Below are positions 18,974 through 28,300 of a stretch of 64,000 nucleotides of DNA, piece after piece. Positions within the stretch are counted from its first letter, which is position 1. Every line of letters begins with the position of its first letter. The stretch is from NCBI RefSeq assembly GCF_023518235.1, contig NZ_CP090423.1, positions 4,727,743 through 4,791,742 on the forward strand, given 5' to 3'. The notes below the pieces were generated by a model that made no database searches, was not told where the DNA came from, and saw nothing but the letters and a program-made list of their open reading frames with translations. This stretch comes from Stenotrophomonas maltophilia (GTDB lineage Bacteria > Pseudomonadota > Gammaproteobacteria > Xanthomonadales > Xanthomonadaceae). The position numbers were made by a program, and so were the translations under genes.

Positions 18974-19783
18974 ATGTCCGTTGAGCGTATCGATGCCTGT
19001 TTCGCCCGCCTGCGTGCCGCTGGCCGCAAGGCGCTGATTCCCTTTGTCACCGCCGGTGATCCCTCGCTGGAAGCGACCGTGCCGGTCATGCATGCACTGG
19101 TCGAGGCCGGTGCCGATGTGATCGAACTGGGGGTGCCGTTCTCCGACCCGATGGCCGACGGCCCGACCATCCAGCGCAGCTCCGAACGCGCGCTGGCACG
19201 CGGTGCCGGTAGTCGTTACGTGCTGCAGGCGGTGGCGCAGTTCCGTGAGCGCGACGCACAGACCCCGGTGGTGCTGATGGGCTACCTGAACCCGGTGGAG
19301 ATCCATGGCTATGCCGCGTTCGCCCAGGCCGCGGTGGCGGCGGGCGTGGACGGCGTGCTGCTGGTCGACCTGCCGCCGGAAGAAGCCGGCGAAGCGCAGC
19401 AGGCGTTCGATACCGCCGGCCTGGCGCTGGTGCTGCTGGCCTCGCCGACCACCAGCGAAGCGCGCGCCGACAAGCTGCTGGCGCTGGCCCGTGGTTACCT
19501 CTATTACGTGAGCTTTGCCGGTGTGACCGGCGCATCGGAGCGGTTGGACAGCGATGCGGCCGGTGCACGCCTGCAGGCCCTGCGCCAGCGCGCTTCGGTG
19601 CCGGTGGTGGCTGGCTTCGGGATCAAGGATGCCGCCAGTGCCGCGGCGATGGCGCGGCAGGCCGACGGTGTGGTGGTCGGCAGTGCGCTGGTGGCCGCAT
19701 TGGCCGACGCCGACTCGGCCGACGAGGCCGCCCGGCGTGCCCGGGCCTTCCTCAGCCCGTTGCGGCAGGCCCTTGACGACTGA
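18974..19783 (+). CDS. trpA: Tryptophan synthase alpha chain
   Basis: A 269-residue TIM barrel that cleaves indoleglycerol phosphate and channels indole to TrpB. The signature ALIPFVTAGDPSLE is followed by the catalytic Glu in ADVIELGVPFSDPMADGPTIQ. The phosphate loop is seen in GFGIKDAASAAAM. The gene starts one base after the lipoprotein stop. A SMAG-type hairpin follows its own stop. Confidence 0.97.
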   Translation: MSVERIDACFARLRAAGRKALIPFVTAGDPSLEATVPVMHALVEAGADVIELGVPFSDPMADGPTIQRSSERALARGAGSRYVLQAVAQFRERDAQTPVVLMGYLNPVEIHGYAAFAQAAVAAGVDGVLLVDLPPEEAGEAQQAFDTAGLALVLLASPTTSEARADKLLALARGYLYYVSFAGVTGASERLDSDAAGARLQALRQRASVPVVAGFGIKDAASAAAMARQADGVVVGSALVAALADADSADEAARRARAFLSPLRQALDD

Positions 19784-19788
19784 GGGCA

Positions 19789-19809
19789 GTGCCGGCCGCT
19801 GACCGGCAC
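19789..19809. repeat. SMAG-like hairpin after trpA
   Basis: GTGCCGG (19789-19795) and CCGGCAC (19803-19809) form a seven-base-pair stem. The sequence matches the SMAG element at 1903 except for a changed head and one loop-proximal base. It lies five bases after the trpA stop. Confidence 0.65.
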
Positions 19810-19968
19810 ATGTGTGCCCCGCACGGCGTTGCCGCGCTAAACGTACGTCCCAGCATGGTTTTTCCCGCCAGCCCGAAGCCCGGCAAGGGGTGCACGGGCG
19901 GGGGAAGCGGAGCTAGACTGTCCGCCTTTGCGGCCCCCGGGCCGCCCTGAACGGAAGTGTCCTCCCGC

Positions 19969-20844
19969 ATGAGTTGGCTCAGCAAGTTGATGCCGTCCGG
20001 CATCCGCACCGACAACACCCCCAGCAAGAAGCGCAGCGTCCCCGAGGGCCTGTGGGAAAAGTGCAGCAACTGCGGCAGTGCGCTGTACCGGCCGGAACTG
20101 GAAGAGAACCTGGAGGTGTGCCCGAAGTGCGGCCACCACATGGCGATCCGCGCGCGTGCGCGGCTGGCGGCGTTGTTCGACGTCGACAGCACCACCGAGA
20201 TCGGTGCGCGCCTGGGGCCGACCGACCTGCTCAAGTTCAAGGACCAGAAGAAGTACAGCGAGCGCATCAAGATCGCGCAGAAGAACACTGGCGAGTACGA
20301 CGCACTGATCGCCATGCGCGGCCTGCTCAAGGGCCGTGCGCTGGTGGCGTCGTCGTTCGATTTCGCCTTCATGGGCGGCTCGATGGGGTCGGTGGTCGGT
20401 GAGCGCTTCGCGCTGGCCGCGGAAACCGCTGTCGAGATCGGCGCGCCCTACGTGTGCTTCTCGCAGAGCGGTGGTGCGCGCATGCAGGAAGGCCTGTTCT
20501 CGCTGATGCAGATGGCCAAGACCTCGGCTGCGCTGGGCAAGCTGCGTGAAGCCGGGCTGCCGTACATCTCGGTGCTGACCCACCCGACCACCGGCGGCGT
20601 GTCGGCCTCGTTCGCGATGCTGGGCGACATCAACATCGCCGAGCCGCAGGCGCTGATCGGTTTCGCCGGCCCGCGCGTGATCGAGCAGACGGTGCGCGAG
20701 AAGCTGCCGGAAGGGTTCCAGCGCTCGGAGTTCCTGCTCGAGCACGGTGCCATCGACCAGATCTGCGACCGTCGTGAACTGCGCGACCGGCTGTCCGATC
20801 TGCTGGCCATGCTCGGCCGTCAGCCGGCGCCGGAGGTGGTTTGA
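19969..20844 (+). CDS. accD: Acetyl-CoA carboxylase carboxyltransferase beta subunit
   Basis: A 291-residue subunit that, with AccA, transfers the carboxyl group from biotin to acetyl-CoA at the start of fatty acid synthesis. An N-terminal zinc ribbon is present (CSNCG then CPKCGHH). The crotonase-like core includes [14 protein letters not shown] and [14 protein letters not shown] 19969 gives the normal MSWLSKLMP start. The stop overlaps the glmM ATG by one base. The trpBA-accD order is conserved in gamma-proteobacteria, but here glmM replaces folC as the next gene. Confidence 0.97.
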   Translation: MSWLSKLMPSGIRTDNTPSKKRSVPEGLWEKCSNCGSALYRPELEENLEVCPKCGHHMAIRARARLAALFDVDSTTEIGARLGPTDLLKFKDQKKYSERIKIAQKNTGEYDALIAMRGLLKGRALVASSFDFAFMGGSMGSVVGERFALAAETAVEIGAPYVCFSQSGGARMQEGLFSLMQMAKTSAALGKLREAGLPYISVLTHPTTGGVSASFAMLGDINIAEPQALIGFAGPRVIEQTVREKLPEGFQRSEFLLEHGAIDQICDRRELRDRLSDLLAMLGRQPAPEVV

Positions 20845-22205
20845 TGGGAGGCCGCAAGTACTTCGGTACTGATGGCATCCGTGGGCGGGTCGGGCAGGGC
20901 GTGATCTCGGCCGACTTCGTGCTGCGCCTGGGCAATGCGCTCGGCCGCGTCCTGGTCGCCCAGCGCGGCCAGGACGGGCGCCGGCCGATCGTGATCATCG
21001 GCAAGGACACCCGCATCTCCGGTTACATGTTCGAAGCAGCGCTGGAAGCCGGGCTGGTCGCTGCCGGCGTTGATGTGCAGCTGCTGGGCCCGATGCCGAC
21101 CCCGGCCGTGGCGTTCCTGACCCGCACGCTGGGGGTGGATGCCGGCATCGTCATCAGCGCCTCGCACAACCCGCACTACGACAACGGCATCAAGTTCTTC
21201 TCCGCCCAGGGCGAAAAGCTGGACGATGCCACCGAGCTGGCGCTGGAGGCGGCGCTGGACATCGCCTTCACCACCGCCGAATCGGAGAAGCTGGGCAAGG
21301 CCTCGCGCGCCCGTGAGGCGGTGGGCCGCTACATCGAGTTCTGCAAGGCCAGTGTGCCGCGCACGTTCGACCTGCGCGGCGTGCGCCTGGTGCTCGACTG
21401 TGCGCATGGCGCCACCTACCAGATCGCGCCGCTGCTGTTCCGCGAACTGGGCGCCGAAGTGATCGGCATCGGTGCCGAGCCCAACGGCGTCAACATCAAT
21501 GCAGGTGTGGGATCCACCCACATCGACAACCTGGCGGCCAAGGTGCGCGAGACCCGCGCCGATCTTGGCATCGCCTTCGACGGCGATGGCGATCGGGTGT
21601 TGATGGCCGACGACCAGGGCAACCCGGTCGATGGCGATGATCTGCTGTACATCCTGGCGCGTGCGTGGAAAGCCGAAGGGCGCCTGCATGGACCGGTGGT
21701 GGGCACGCTGATGAGCAACTACGGCGTGGAAAAGGCCTTCGCCGACCTGCAGATTCCCTTCCTGCGCAGCAACGTCGGTGACCGCTATGTGCACCAGGCG
21801 CTGGTGGAAGGCGGTGGCGTGCTCGGCGGCGAAGCCTCCGGCCACCTGCTGTGCCTGGACCGGGCCACCACCGGCGACGGCATCATCAGTGCCCTGCAGG
21901 TGCTGGTGGCGCTGCGCAACAGCGGGCAGACCCTGCGGCAGGCCCTGAAGGGGCTGCTGCGGGTGCCACAGAAGACGGTCAACGTCCGCCTGGGCAATGT
22001 ATCGGCCAAGGCCACCGTGCAGGCCGAACGCGTGCAGTCGGCACTGGCCGACGCGCAGCAGGCGGTGGCCGGTCGCGGCCGTGCGTTCCTGCGCCCGTCC
22101 GGCACCGAGCCGGTGGTGCGGGTCACGGTCGAGGCCGACGATGCAGCGCTGATGCAGGACACGCTGGATCGCTTGTCGGCCGCCGTGCGCGACGCTGCCG
22201 GCTGA
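20844..22205 (+). CDS. glmM: Phosphoglucosamine mutase
   Basis: A 453-residue enzyme converting glucosamine-6-phosphate to glucosamine-1-phosphate for UDP-GlcNAc, and so for peptidoglycan and LPS. The start [13 protein letters not shown] is typical. The phosphoserine is Ser107 in [15 protein letters not shown]. The metal-binding loop AFDGDGDRV and the sugar-binding GGEASGH are intact. The C-terminal [14 protein letters not shown] is the phosphate-binding site. It is coupled to accD by a one-base overlap and followed by a terminator. Confidence 0.97.
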   Translation: MGGRKYFGTDGIRGRVGQGVISADFVLRLGNALGRVLVAQRGQDGRRPIVIIGKDTRISGYMFEAALEAGLVAAGVDVQLLGPMPTPAVAFLTRTLGVDAGIVISASHNPHYDNGIKFFSAQGEKLDDATELALEAALDIAFTTAESEKLGKASRAREAVGRYIEFCKASVPRTFDLRGVRLVLDCAHGATYQIAPLLFRELGAEVIGIGAEPNGVNINAGVGSTHIDNLAAKVRETRADLGIAFDGDGDRVLMADDQGNPVDGDDLLYILARAWKAEGRLHGPVVGTLMSNYGVEKAFADLQIPFLRSNVGDRYVHQALVEGGGVLGGEASGHLLCLDRATTGDGIISALQVLVALRNSGQTLRQALKGLLRVPQKTVNVRLGNVSAKATVQAERVQSALADAQQAVAGRGRAFLRPSGTEPVVRVTVEADDAALMQDTLDRLSAAVRDAAG

Positions 22206-22242
22206 GCCGGCCGATCCGGTCGGCACAGCGCAGAGGTAACCC

Positions 22243-22274
22243 CGACATGGCCGCGACAGCGGCCATGTCGCTTT
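22243..22274 (+). terminator. Terminator after glmM
   Basis: A perfect 12-base-pair stem (CGACATGGCCGC at 22243-22254, loop GACA, complementary arm 22259-22270) is followed by CTTT. The T tract is short, but the stem is strong and well placed 38 bases after the stop. The remaining roughly 200 bases before the RcnB-like gene show nothing else I can support. Confidence 0.65.
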
Positions 22275-22471
22275 CCGGTGCCGTTGGCTGAACCCACCGC
22301 GACCGGAAATCGCGTTCAGCGCGGCGTATGCGCTTTCTGACGTGGCGTGAACGAAGCGCGGCGTATTCCGGGCATCAGGATTCCTGCTTCTGCCCGATGC
22401 CTGCGCAGAAGAGGACCCGGTCGGAGCCGATCACGCTCCATTGTTCTTCCTTCGTTGCAAGGACCACGACC

Positions 22472-22954
22472 ATGAACACCTCACTGCGCTACAGCCGCTG
22501 CCTGCTGGCAGGTGCGCTGCTGGTGCTGCCGTTGCTGGGTGGCATTTCTGTTGCCAGCGCGCAACGCCGCCCTGAAGGCGGACCGCAGATGTCCGCTCCG
22601 CGCGAAGAGCCGATGCGTGCACCGTGGGGCTACCCGCGGATGGAGCGCCCGCGTGAACTGGGCACTGCACGGCCGGCGTACCGCGAGGACTACCGGCACA
22701 ACTTCCGCGCCGACCACGCCTTCCGCATCGGTCCCTACCATCCGCCGGTCGGCTACGCCTATCAGCGCTGGCACTATGGCCAGATCCTGCCGCGCCCGTA
22801 CTGGGTGGGCGACTACATCCTCAACGACTTCTGGCTGTTTGGCCTGGACGTGCCGCCGGTGGGACTTGAATGGGTGCGCTATGGGCCGGACGCGCTGCTG
22901 ATCAACACCGGCAACGGCGAGATCGTGCAGGTCGTGTACGGGCGCTTCTTCTGA
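22472..22954 (+). CDS. RcnB-family secreted protein
   Basis: A 160-residue protein with a clear signal peptide (LLAGALLVLPLLGGISVASA). The mature part is rich in Arg, Pro and aromatic residues and ends in the RcnB-type module (YWVGDYILNDFWLFGLDVPP, then EWVRYGPDALLINTGNGEIV and VVYGRFF). E. coli RcnB is a periplasmic protein involved in nickel/cobalt homeostasis; many relatives have no tested role. It stands alone, between the glmM terminator and a convergent minus-strand cluster. Confidence 0.85.
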   Translation: MNTSLRYSRCLLAGALLVLPLLGGISVASAQRRPEGGPQMSAPREEPMRAPWGYPRMERPRELGTARPAYREDYRHNFRADHAFRIGPYHPPVGYAYQRWHYGQILPRPYWVGDYILNDFWLFGLDVPPVGLEWVRYGPDALLINTGNGEIVQVVYGRFF

Positions 22955-22962
22955 GGCCCTTG

Positions 22963-23820
22963 CTACGGCCCCGGCACCATCTTCTTCTGGCGCGCCTTGA
23001 AGCCATTGAACAGCGGTGCGAGCAGCGGGTTGTAGCTCTGCGCGATGCGCTTGCGCAACCAGCTGGCCGGCCGGTTGCGGATCGCAAAGCGGTAGATCCG
23101 CTCCGGATCACCGCCGACCACGTTGCGTCCAAACGGATGGGTGGTGTGCAGGTAGCGGAAGCCGTGCTCGCGCGCGACCTCGATGTGGTCCTGGTCGAAA
23201 TCACCATAGGGCCAGCACAGCGTGTCCGATACCTCGCCGAGCTTGTCGCGCAGCACCTCACGCGAGATCGCCAGGTCGTGGCTGAGGCCCGCGCGGCGCT
23301 GCGCGCGGTCCAGGTCGTCGCGGCGCAGCCAACGGGTATGGGTGTGGGTGTGGCAATGCACTTCGAAGGTGCCGGCGGCGATCGCCGCGCGCGCCTCGCT
23401 CCACCGCATCATCACCTCATCGCTGCGCTTGTGCTCATAGATGGCCGCTTCGCAGCTGCGATGGTCCGGCGTGGCCGGCAGTGCCGCGCCGGCGATGCCG
23501 GCGTGCGGGCGCTCGGGGCCTTCGCCCATCCAGCCGGTGACCACGAACACCACCGCGTGCATGCCGTACTTCTGCAGGATCGGATGCGCATACACCCAGT
23601 TGTCCAGATAACCATCGTCGAAGGTGATCACGATCGACCTGCGCGGCACCGGCCGGCCCGCAAGAAAACCGGCGTACTGGTCCAGGGTCAGCGACGTCCA
23701 GCCATTGCGGGCCAGCCACGCGATCTGGCTCTCGAAGTTCTCCGGTGACACGGTGATCATGCCCGGCGAGGGGCTGACGTGATGGTGCATCAGCACCGGT
23801 ACGGTTCGCGCATCAGCCAT
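22963..23820 (-). CDS. Polysaccharide deacetylase (NodB-like, CE4)
   Basis: A 285-residue carbohydrate esterase 4 protein. The metal-binding and catalytic motifs are present: SIVITFDDGY (motif 1, two Asp), HCHTHTHTRW (motif 2 His pair) and CWPYGDFDQD (motif 3). There is no signal peptide, so it probably acts on a lipid-linked or cytoplasmic intermediate, or is exported another way. Its start overlaps the upstream glycosyltransferase by eight bases, forming a minus-strand operon with it and the YejM-like gene. Confidence 0.88.
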   Translation of the reverse strand: MADARTVPVLMHHHVSPSPGMITVSPENFESQIAWLARNGWTSLTLDQYAGFLAGRPVPRRSIVITFDDGYLDNWVYAHPILQKYGMHAVVFVVTGWMGEGPERPHAGIAGAALPATPDHRSCEAAIYEHKRSDEVMMRWSEARAAIAAGTFEVHCHTHTHTRWLRRDDLDRAQRRAGLSHDLAISREVLRDKLGEVSDTLCWPYGDFDQDHIEVAREHGFRYLHTTHPFGRNVVGGDPERIYRFAIRNRPASWLRKRIAQSYNPLLAPLFNGFKARQKKMVPGP

Positions 23821-24958
23821 GTCCCAGCTCCTTCAGCCACTGGTGGTAATAGTACTCGGTGGTCTCGCCGTGGCCGGCGGGGGTGAAGCGGTGGGCGCTG
23901 CGCATCCATTCCCAGCCAGCGCGGCCCATCTGCCGGCGCCGTTCCGGATCATCCACCAGCAGGCGCAACGCACCGGTGAGGGCGGCGCCGTCACCCAGCC
24001 GGGTGAGGATCGCATTGCTGCCATCGACCACCATTTCCGGAACGCCACCGACCCGCGTCGCCACGATCGGCACGCCGACATAGGCCGCTTCCAGGAACAC
24101 GGTTCCGGCGGCCTCCTTGTGCGAGGCCAGGGCGAAGATGTCGAAGCCGGCCATCAACCGGCAGGCCCCGTCGCGGTAGCCCAGCAGGTGTACCTGCTGC
24201 TGCAGCCCGTGTTCCTCGCGCAGCGCCTGCAGCCGTTCCATCACGGTCTGGCCATCGCCGATCACCACCAGATGCAGGTTGGGGTGGGTCCGGCACAGCG
24301 GGACCATCGCCTGCAGCAGATCGACATGGCCCTTGGGCTCACGCAGCACCGCCACGCAGCCCACCACGATGTCCTGCGCACCGAAGCCGAGCTCGGCACG
24401 CACTTCGGCGCGCACGTCCTGCAGGCATTGCCAGGGATCATCCTTGCGGATATCGCTCCAGCGCGGCGGTACCGCGATCGGCGGCACGATGCCGATGCGT
24501 TCGGTGGGAATGCCGCGGTCGGCCAGCAGCTGCTTGACGAAGCTGCTCACGGTCAGCACCCGGTGCGGCAGGCCGGTATAGGTGAGCAGCGAATTGACCG
24601 GGCTCATCAGGTGGCGCGAGCGCACCACCAGCGGCGTGCCTCCCAGCCGTGCGCCGGCAGCGGCAATCAGCGCATCGCGGCGGCTGGTGGTATTGACCAC
24701 GTCATAGCGCTCGCGCCGCACCAGCCGCGACACCGACCAGATGCCCCGCAGCAGGCGCCCCAGGCCGCCCATGCGCAGGGTGTGCACGGTGAAGCCATCA
24801 TCGCGTGCCAGCGTGGCCAGACGGGCATCGGGCTGGCACAACAGCGACACCTCGTGGCCACGCGCGCGCATCACCTGCATGTGGCGGAAAATATAGATCT
24901 CCTGCCCGCCCATTCCCTTGGCGGCTTCAGTGTGCAGGATGCGCAGCGGACGGTTCAT
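23813..24958 (-). CDS. Glycosyltransferase family 4 protein
   Basis: A 381-residue GT-B retaining glycosyltransferase. The N-terminal loop (LHTEAAKGMGGQEIYIFRHM) matches the acceptor-side Gly-rich loop. The C-terminal domain has the E-x7-E signature in ASHKEAAGTVFLEAAYVGVP. It likely adds a sugar to LPS or a surface polysaccharide; donor and acceptor cannot be told from sequence. It sits between the YejM-like gene (20 bases upstream) and the deacetylase (overlapping), suggesting a joint role in envelope glycan modification. Confidence 0.88.
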   Translation of the reverse strand: MNRPLRILHTEAAKGMGGQEIYIFRHMQVMRARGHEVSLLCQPDARLATLARDDGFTVHTLRMGGLGRLLRGIWSVSRLVRRERYDVVNTTSRRDALIAAAGARLGGTPLVVRSRHLMSPVNSLLTYTGLPHRVLTVSSFVKQLLADRGIPTERIGIVPPIAVPPRWSDIRKDDPWQCLQDVRAEVRAELGFGAQDIVVGCVAVLREPKGHVDLLQAMVPLCRTHPNLHLVVIGDGQTVMERLQALREEHGLQQQVHLLGYRDGACRLMAGFDIFALASHKEAAGTVFLEAAYVGVPIVATRVGGVPEMVVDGSNAILTRLGDGAALTGALRLLVDDPERRRQMGRAGWEWMRSAHRFTPAGHGETTEYYYHQWLKELGHG

Positions 24959-24978
24959 GTGGAATCGATCCTTGGGGG

Positions 24979-26862
24979 TCAGCGGTTACGGAAGCGGGTC
25001 AACGCTTCCCATGCAGCGCGCACCGCGGTGGCATCGGGGCTCTGCTGTGGCAGCGGGCGGTAGTGCCGGTCCAGTGCGGTGGCATTGCCGAACTTGTCGA
25101 ACACGTAGATGGCATCGCCGTAGCGGACCGCGCGTTGCGACCAGCTTTCGACCACCAGTGCGCGCGGGCCCTGCGGCTCGGCCAGCAGGTCCTGGCCGGT
25201 GCTGTAGTCGGCCAGCGGGTTCTCGCAGCCCAGTGCGTGGCGCATCAACGTGGGAACCCAGTCTTCGTGCGAGCTGATGCGGGCCTGTCTGCCGGCGTCC
25301 TGCCCGGGCCAATGCAGTACGAACGGCACCTGCAGCTGGAAGTCGGAGAAGTTGCCGTTGTGGCCCCAGTAGTTCAGCTGCAGATCGTTGAACTCCTCGG
25401 CGTGGTCGCCGGTGACCAGCACGATCGTGTTCTGCTCCAGCCCCTGCGCGCGCAGGTCGTCCAGCAGCGTGCCGATCAGGCTGTCGGCGTAGTGCACGGC
25501 GGTGCGGTAGCGGTTGAGTTCCGGGGTCGGGTCGTGGTCAGGGCCGAATGCCAGGAAGTCGATGTCGCCGGCCATCGGCGTGGCCAGGGGGCGATAGTCC
25601 GCCGGCATGTGGTACGGCGCGTGCGTGGAGTCGAGGAACACGAAGCCGAACCAAGGGCGCTGTGCCGCCTGGCTGGCCCGGATGTCCTGCTGCAACGCGC
25701 TGACAATCGCGCGATCGCGGCCATCGGATTTCAGTTGCGACGGGCCCTGGTGCAGCTGGTCGCGCACATCGGCGAATGCGGTGCGGTCGAACTCAGGGCT
25801 GTACAGCGGCGCACTGCCATACAGATGCAGGTCATAGCCCTGCTGGCCCAGCACCCGGAACAGCTGCGAGCCGCGCTGCTCGTCAAGCATGCTGGGCCAA
25901 TAGCCGCCGGGCAGACCGTAGAGCAGCCCGAACAGGCCGTAGCGGGTGGCATTGCCGGTACTGAAATGGTGGTCGTAGACGCGCGCGTCCTGCGCCAATG
26001 CCGTGGTATTGGGCATCACCTGTGCGGTGAGTGCATCCTGGCGCAGGGACTCGAGCACCACCATCAACACGTTCGGGCGCTGCGTGCTCTGGCAGCGCAG
26101 CGGATGCAGCGGGTACTGCAGCTGTGCATGGCGCGGGTCGGGCAGGCCGGCCTGCTGCTCACTGACCACGCCCAGACGGCGCATGAAACTCTTGGCGGTG
26201 ATCGGCTGTGCCCACGGCAGGTAGTTCCACTGCGCGATCACGTCGCGGTCGCCGCGGGCATCGTAATAGGCGGTGGCGACCTGGCCGCCGCCCATCAGCA
26301 GCGCAACCATCGCCCACGCCTGCAGCACGCGGCGCCGGCGCGGAGCGGCAGGCAGCAGTTTCCAGCAGGCCCAGGCCAGCAGGCCCTCGGCGCTGAAAAT
26401 TGCGGCGACCAGCATGCCGACCTGCAGCCAGGTCTTCCACGACAGAGCCACCTGGTCCTGCAGAGCGCCACCGAACACCATGTTCACCACCATGGCATTG
26501 AGGTGGAAGCGGTACAGGGTGAACACCTTGGCGTCGACCAGCAGCAGGCAAAGCCACAGGCCCTGCAGCACCACGGCGCTGACACTCAGGATGCGCGCGC
26601 TGCGTGGCCACAGGCCGAGCAGCAGGGGCAGCAGGCCGGCCAGGGCACCGAAGGCCAGCAGGTGGCCGGGCAGGGCGATGGCCAGGTAGGCCAGGCCGGC
26701 AGCGCCGCCGGGGTTGTCGCGCAGGGGCACGTTGCCCAGCGCGATCGCTGCGGCGAGCACCGCATTGCCCGCTACGAACAGCGACCACCAGGCCAGGCGA
26801 TGCCAGCGGCGGGCGGCACTGGGCAGCAGCGGAGCATCGGTAGAAGGGGCGGCAGTGTGCAT
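24979..26862 (-). CDS. YejM/PbgA-like inner-membrane protein with periplasmic sulfatase-fold domain
   Basis: A 627-residue protein. The N-terminal quarter has about five membrane segments and the DUF3413-like LVDAKVFTLYRFHLNAMVVN. The periplasmic part has an alkaline phosphatase/sulfatase fold (NVLMVVLESLRQDALT, then TGNATRYGLFGLLYGLPGGYW, then LVTGDHAEEF). The nucleophile position is not a clear Cys/Ser sulfatase signature, matching YejM/PbgA, which senses LPS and controls LpxC stability through LapB. Start ATG at 26862 was chosen because the longer open frame upstream looks like divergent promoter DNA. A TACAAT box lies on the minus strand at 26946-26941. Confidence 0.82.
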   Translation of the reverse strand: MHTAAPSTDAPLLPSAARRWHRLAWWSLFVAGNAVLAAAIALGNVPLRDNPGGAAGLAYLAIALPGHLLAFGALAGLLPLLLGLWPRSARILSVSAVVLQGLWLCLLLVDAKVFTLYRFHLNAMVVNMVFGGALQDQVALSWKTWLQVGMLVAAIFSAEGLLAWACWKLLPAAPRRRRVLQAWAMVALLMGGGQVATAYYDARGDRDVIAQWNYLPWAQPITAKSFMRRLGVVSEQQAGLPDPRHAQLQYPLHPLRCQSTQRPNVLMVVLESLRQDALTAQVMPNTTALAQDARVYDHHFSTGNATRYGLFGLLYGLPGGYWPSMLDEQRGSQLFRVLGQQGYDLHLYGSAPLYSPEFDRTAFADVRDQLHQGPSQLKSDGRDRAIVSALQQDIRASQAAQRPWFGFVFLDSTHAPYHMPADYRPLATPMAGDIDFLAFGPDHDPTPELNRYRTAVHYADSLIGTLLDDLRAQGLEQNTIVLVTGDHAEEFNDLQLNYWGHNGNFSDFQLQVPFVLHWPGQDAGRQARISSHEDWVPTLMRHALGCENPLADYSTGQDLLAEPQGPRALVVESWSQRAVRYGDAIYVFDKFGNATALDRHYRPLPQQSPDATAVRAAWEALTRFRNR

Positions 26863-27055
26863 GGACGATCGGGGCAGGGGCGCGGGATGAAAGGAGAGCC
26901 CCGGTTGTGACGGAATCGTTAATCCGCGCGCGGGTGGCGCATTGTATCGGTTTGTTTCTTCGTATCGGGTGGCGTACTCCGGGCGATCTGTCACAATGTT
27001 CAGGTGGACCGTGAATGCGCGGCCCGCCCAGACCAACGACAAGCCAGGAACCGCT

Positions 27056-27991
27056 GTGAGCCAGATCCCCACCCTCGACATCACCCGTTTCGACAGCGAC
27101 CGCGAGGCCTTCGTGGCCGAGCTGGGCGCGGCCTACCGCCAATGGGGATTCGCGGGCATCCGCAACCACGGCATTCCCCAGGCCGACATCGACGCGGCCT
27201 ACGACGTCTTCAAGGCCTTCTTCGCGTTGCCGGAAGAGGTCAAGCGCAAGTACCACGTGGCCGGCAGCGGTGGTGCCCGCGGCTACACCCCGTTCGGCGT
27301 GGAAACCGCCAAGGGCTCCAAGCACTTCGACCTGAAGGAGTTCTGGCACATCGGTCGTGAGATCGCCGACGATTCCAAGTACCGCGACGTGATGGCACCG
27401 AACCTGTGGCCGACCGAGGTCGAGGGTTTCCGTGAGCGCGGCTATGGCCTGTACCAGGCGCTGGACAACCTGGGCTCGCGCGTACTGTCGGCGCTGGCCC
27501 TGCATATCGGCCTGCCGGAAAACTTCTTTGCCGACAAGACCAACTTCGGCAACTCGATCCTGCGCCCGATCCACTATCCGCCGATCACCACCGACGACAT
27601 CCCGAACGTGCGTGCCGGTGCCCATGGCGACATCAACTTCATCACTCTGCTGGTCGGCGCCAGCGCCGCGGGCCTGGAAGTGCAGTCGCATGATGGTCAG
27701 TGGGTGCCGTTCACCTCGGACGCGGACACCATCGTGGTCAACATCGGCGACATGCTGCAGCGCCTGACCAACCATGTGTACCCGTCGACCATCCACCGCG
27801 TGGTCAATCCCCCGGGCGAGCTGGCGCGCCAGCCGCGTTACTCGGTGCCGTTCTTCCTGCACCCGAACCCGGACTTCCTGATCGACGTGCTGCCCTCGTG
27901 CATCACCGCCGAGAACCCGAGCCGCTACCCGGAAGCGATCACCGCCCATGGCTTCCTCGAAGAACGCCTGCGCGAGATCAAGCTGAAGTAA
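27056..27991 (+). CDS. Isopenicillin N synthase-like Fe(II) dioxygenase
   Basis: A 311-residue member of the isopenicillin N synthase/2-oxoglutarate-dependent dioxygenase family. The N-terminal GFAGIRNHGIP is the conserved DIOX_N motif. The iron triad is visible as AGAHGDINFITLL (HxD) and STIHRVVNPP (distal His), with the 2-oxoglutarate-type Arg-x-Ser in QPRYSVPFF. The substrate is unknown. GTG 27056 was chosen for its upstream AGGAA and family-like N-terminus; an ATG at 26999 is possible. A terminator follows three bases after the stop. Confidence 0.88.
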   Translation: MSQIPTLDITRFDSDREAFVAELGAAYRQWGFAGIRNHGIPQADIDAAYDVFKAFFALPEEVKRKYHVAGSGGARGYTPFGVETAKGSKHFDLKEFWHIGREIADDSKYRDVMAPNLWPTEVEGFRERGYGLYQALDNLGSRVLSALALHIGLPENFFADKTNFGNSILRPIHYPPITTDDIPNVRAGAHGDINFITLLVGASAAGLEVQSHDGQWVPFTSDADTIVVNIGDMLQRLTNHVYPSTIHRVVNPPGELARQPRYSVPFFLHPNPDFLIDVLPSCITAENPSRYPEAITAHGFLEERLREIKLK

Positions 27992-27993
27992 TG

Positions 27994-28020
27994 AAAAGGC
28001 CGCCGAAAGGCGGCTTTTTC
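27994..28020 (+). terminator. Intrinsic terminator after the dioxygenase gene
   Basis: AAAAG leads into GCCGCC (27999-28004), GAAA tetraloop, GGCGGC (28009-28014) and TTTTTC. The stem, stable loop and T run are textbook. Confidence 0.92.
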
Positions 28021-28027
28021 ATTACAG

Positions 28028-28050
28028 GTAGTGCCGGCCGCTGGCCGGCA
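28028..28050. repeat. SMAG repeat
   Basis: GTAG head followed by TGCCGGCC, loop GCT, GGCCGGCA. It is base-for-base identical to the copy at 1903-1925. It opens the 309-base dioxygenase-tpiA gap, which otherwise holds the hairpin, operator and promoter listed next. Confidence 0.85.
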
Positions 28051-28100
28051 GCTCCAAAGCCAAAGCGGCTCTGGAATGTCCAGTGGGGAGGCGGGGGGTA

Positions 28101-28141
28101 GGGGTCAGATTCCTTTTCCTGCGGAAAAGGGATCTGACCCC
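28101..28141. repeat. Long inverted repeat with GGGGTCAGAT ends
   Basis: Two 19-base arms (28101-28119 and 28123-28141) are complementary except for one G.T position and separated by three bases. The ends read GGGGTCAGAT and ATCTGACCCC, with a core CCTTTTCC/GGAAAAGG. From memory, this type of element recurs in xanthomonad intergenic regions. It could be a terminator-like or mobile miniature repeat; no flanking duplication was seen. Confidence 0.75.
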
Positions 28142-28221
28142 GGCCAAGCCCACCCACTCAACCTGGCCTTTCGCGACCAACTCCCCCGCCATGAGGGGCT
28201 GCGCCGTTGGCTGAAAAATCA

Positions 28222-28267
28222 TGTAACCGCTTACACGGAAACGGATTTTTGCCGTAACGGGTATCAT
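28222..28267 (+). promoter_or_regulatory. LacI-type operator and -10 box upstream of tpiA
   Basis: TGTAACCGCTTACA (28222-28235) is a palindrome with TGTAA/TTACA arms around a central CG. This matches the general LacI-family operator form TGTAANCGNTTACA. A TATCAT box (28262-28267) lies 33 bases upstream of ATG 28301. No good -35 is visible at 17 bases, which would suit a regulated promoter. Confidence 0.5.
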
Positions 28268-28300
28268 GCTCGGCTGACTTCACACAGGAGCCACCCGCTC

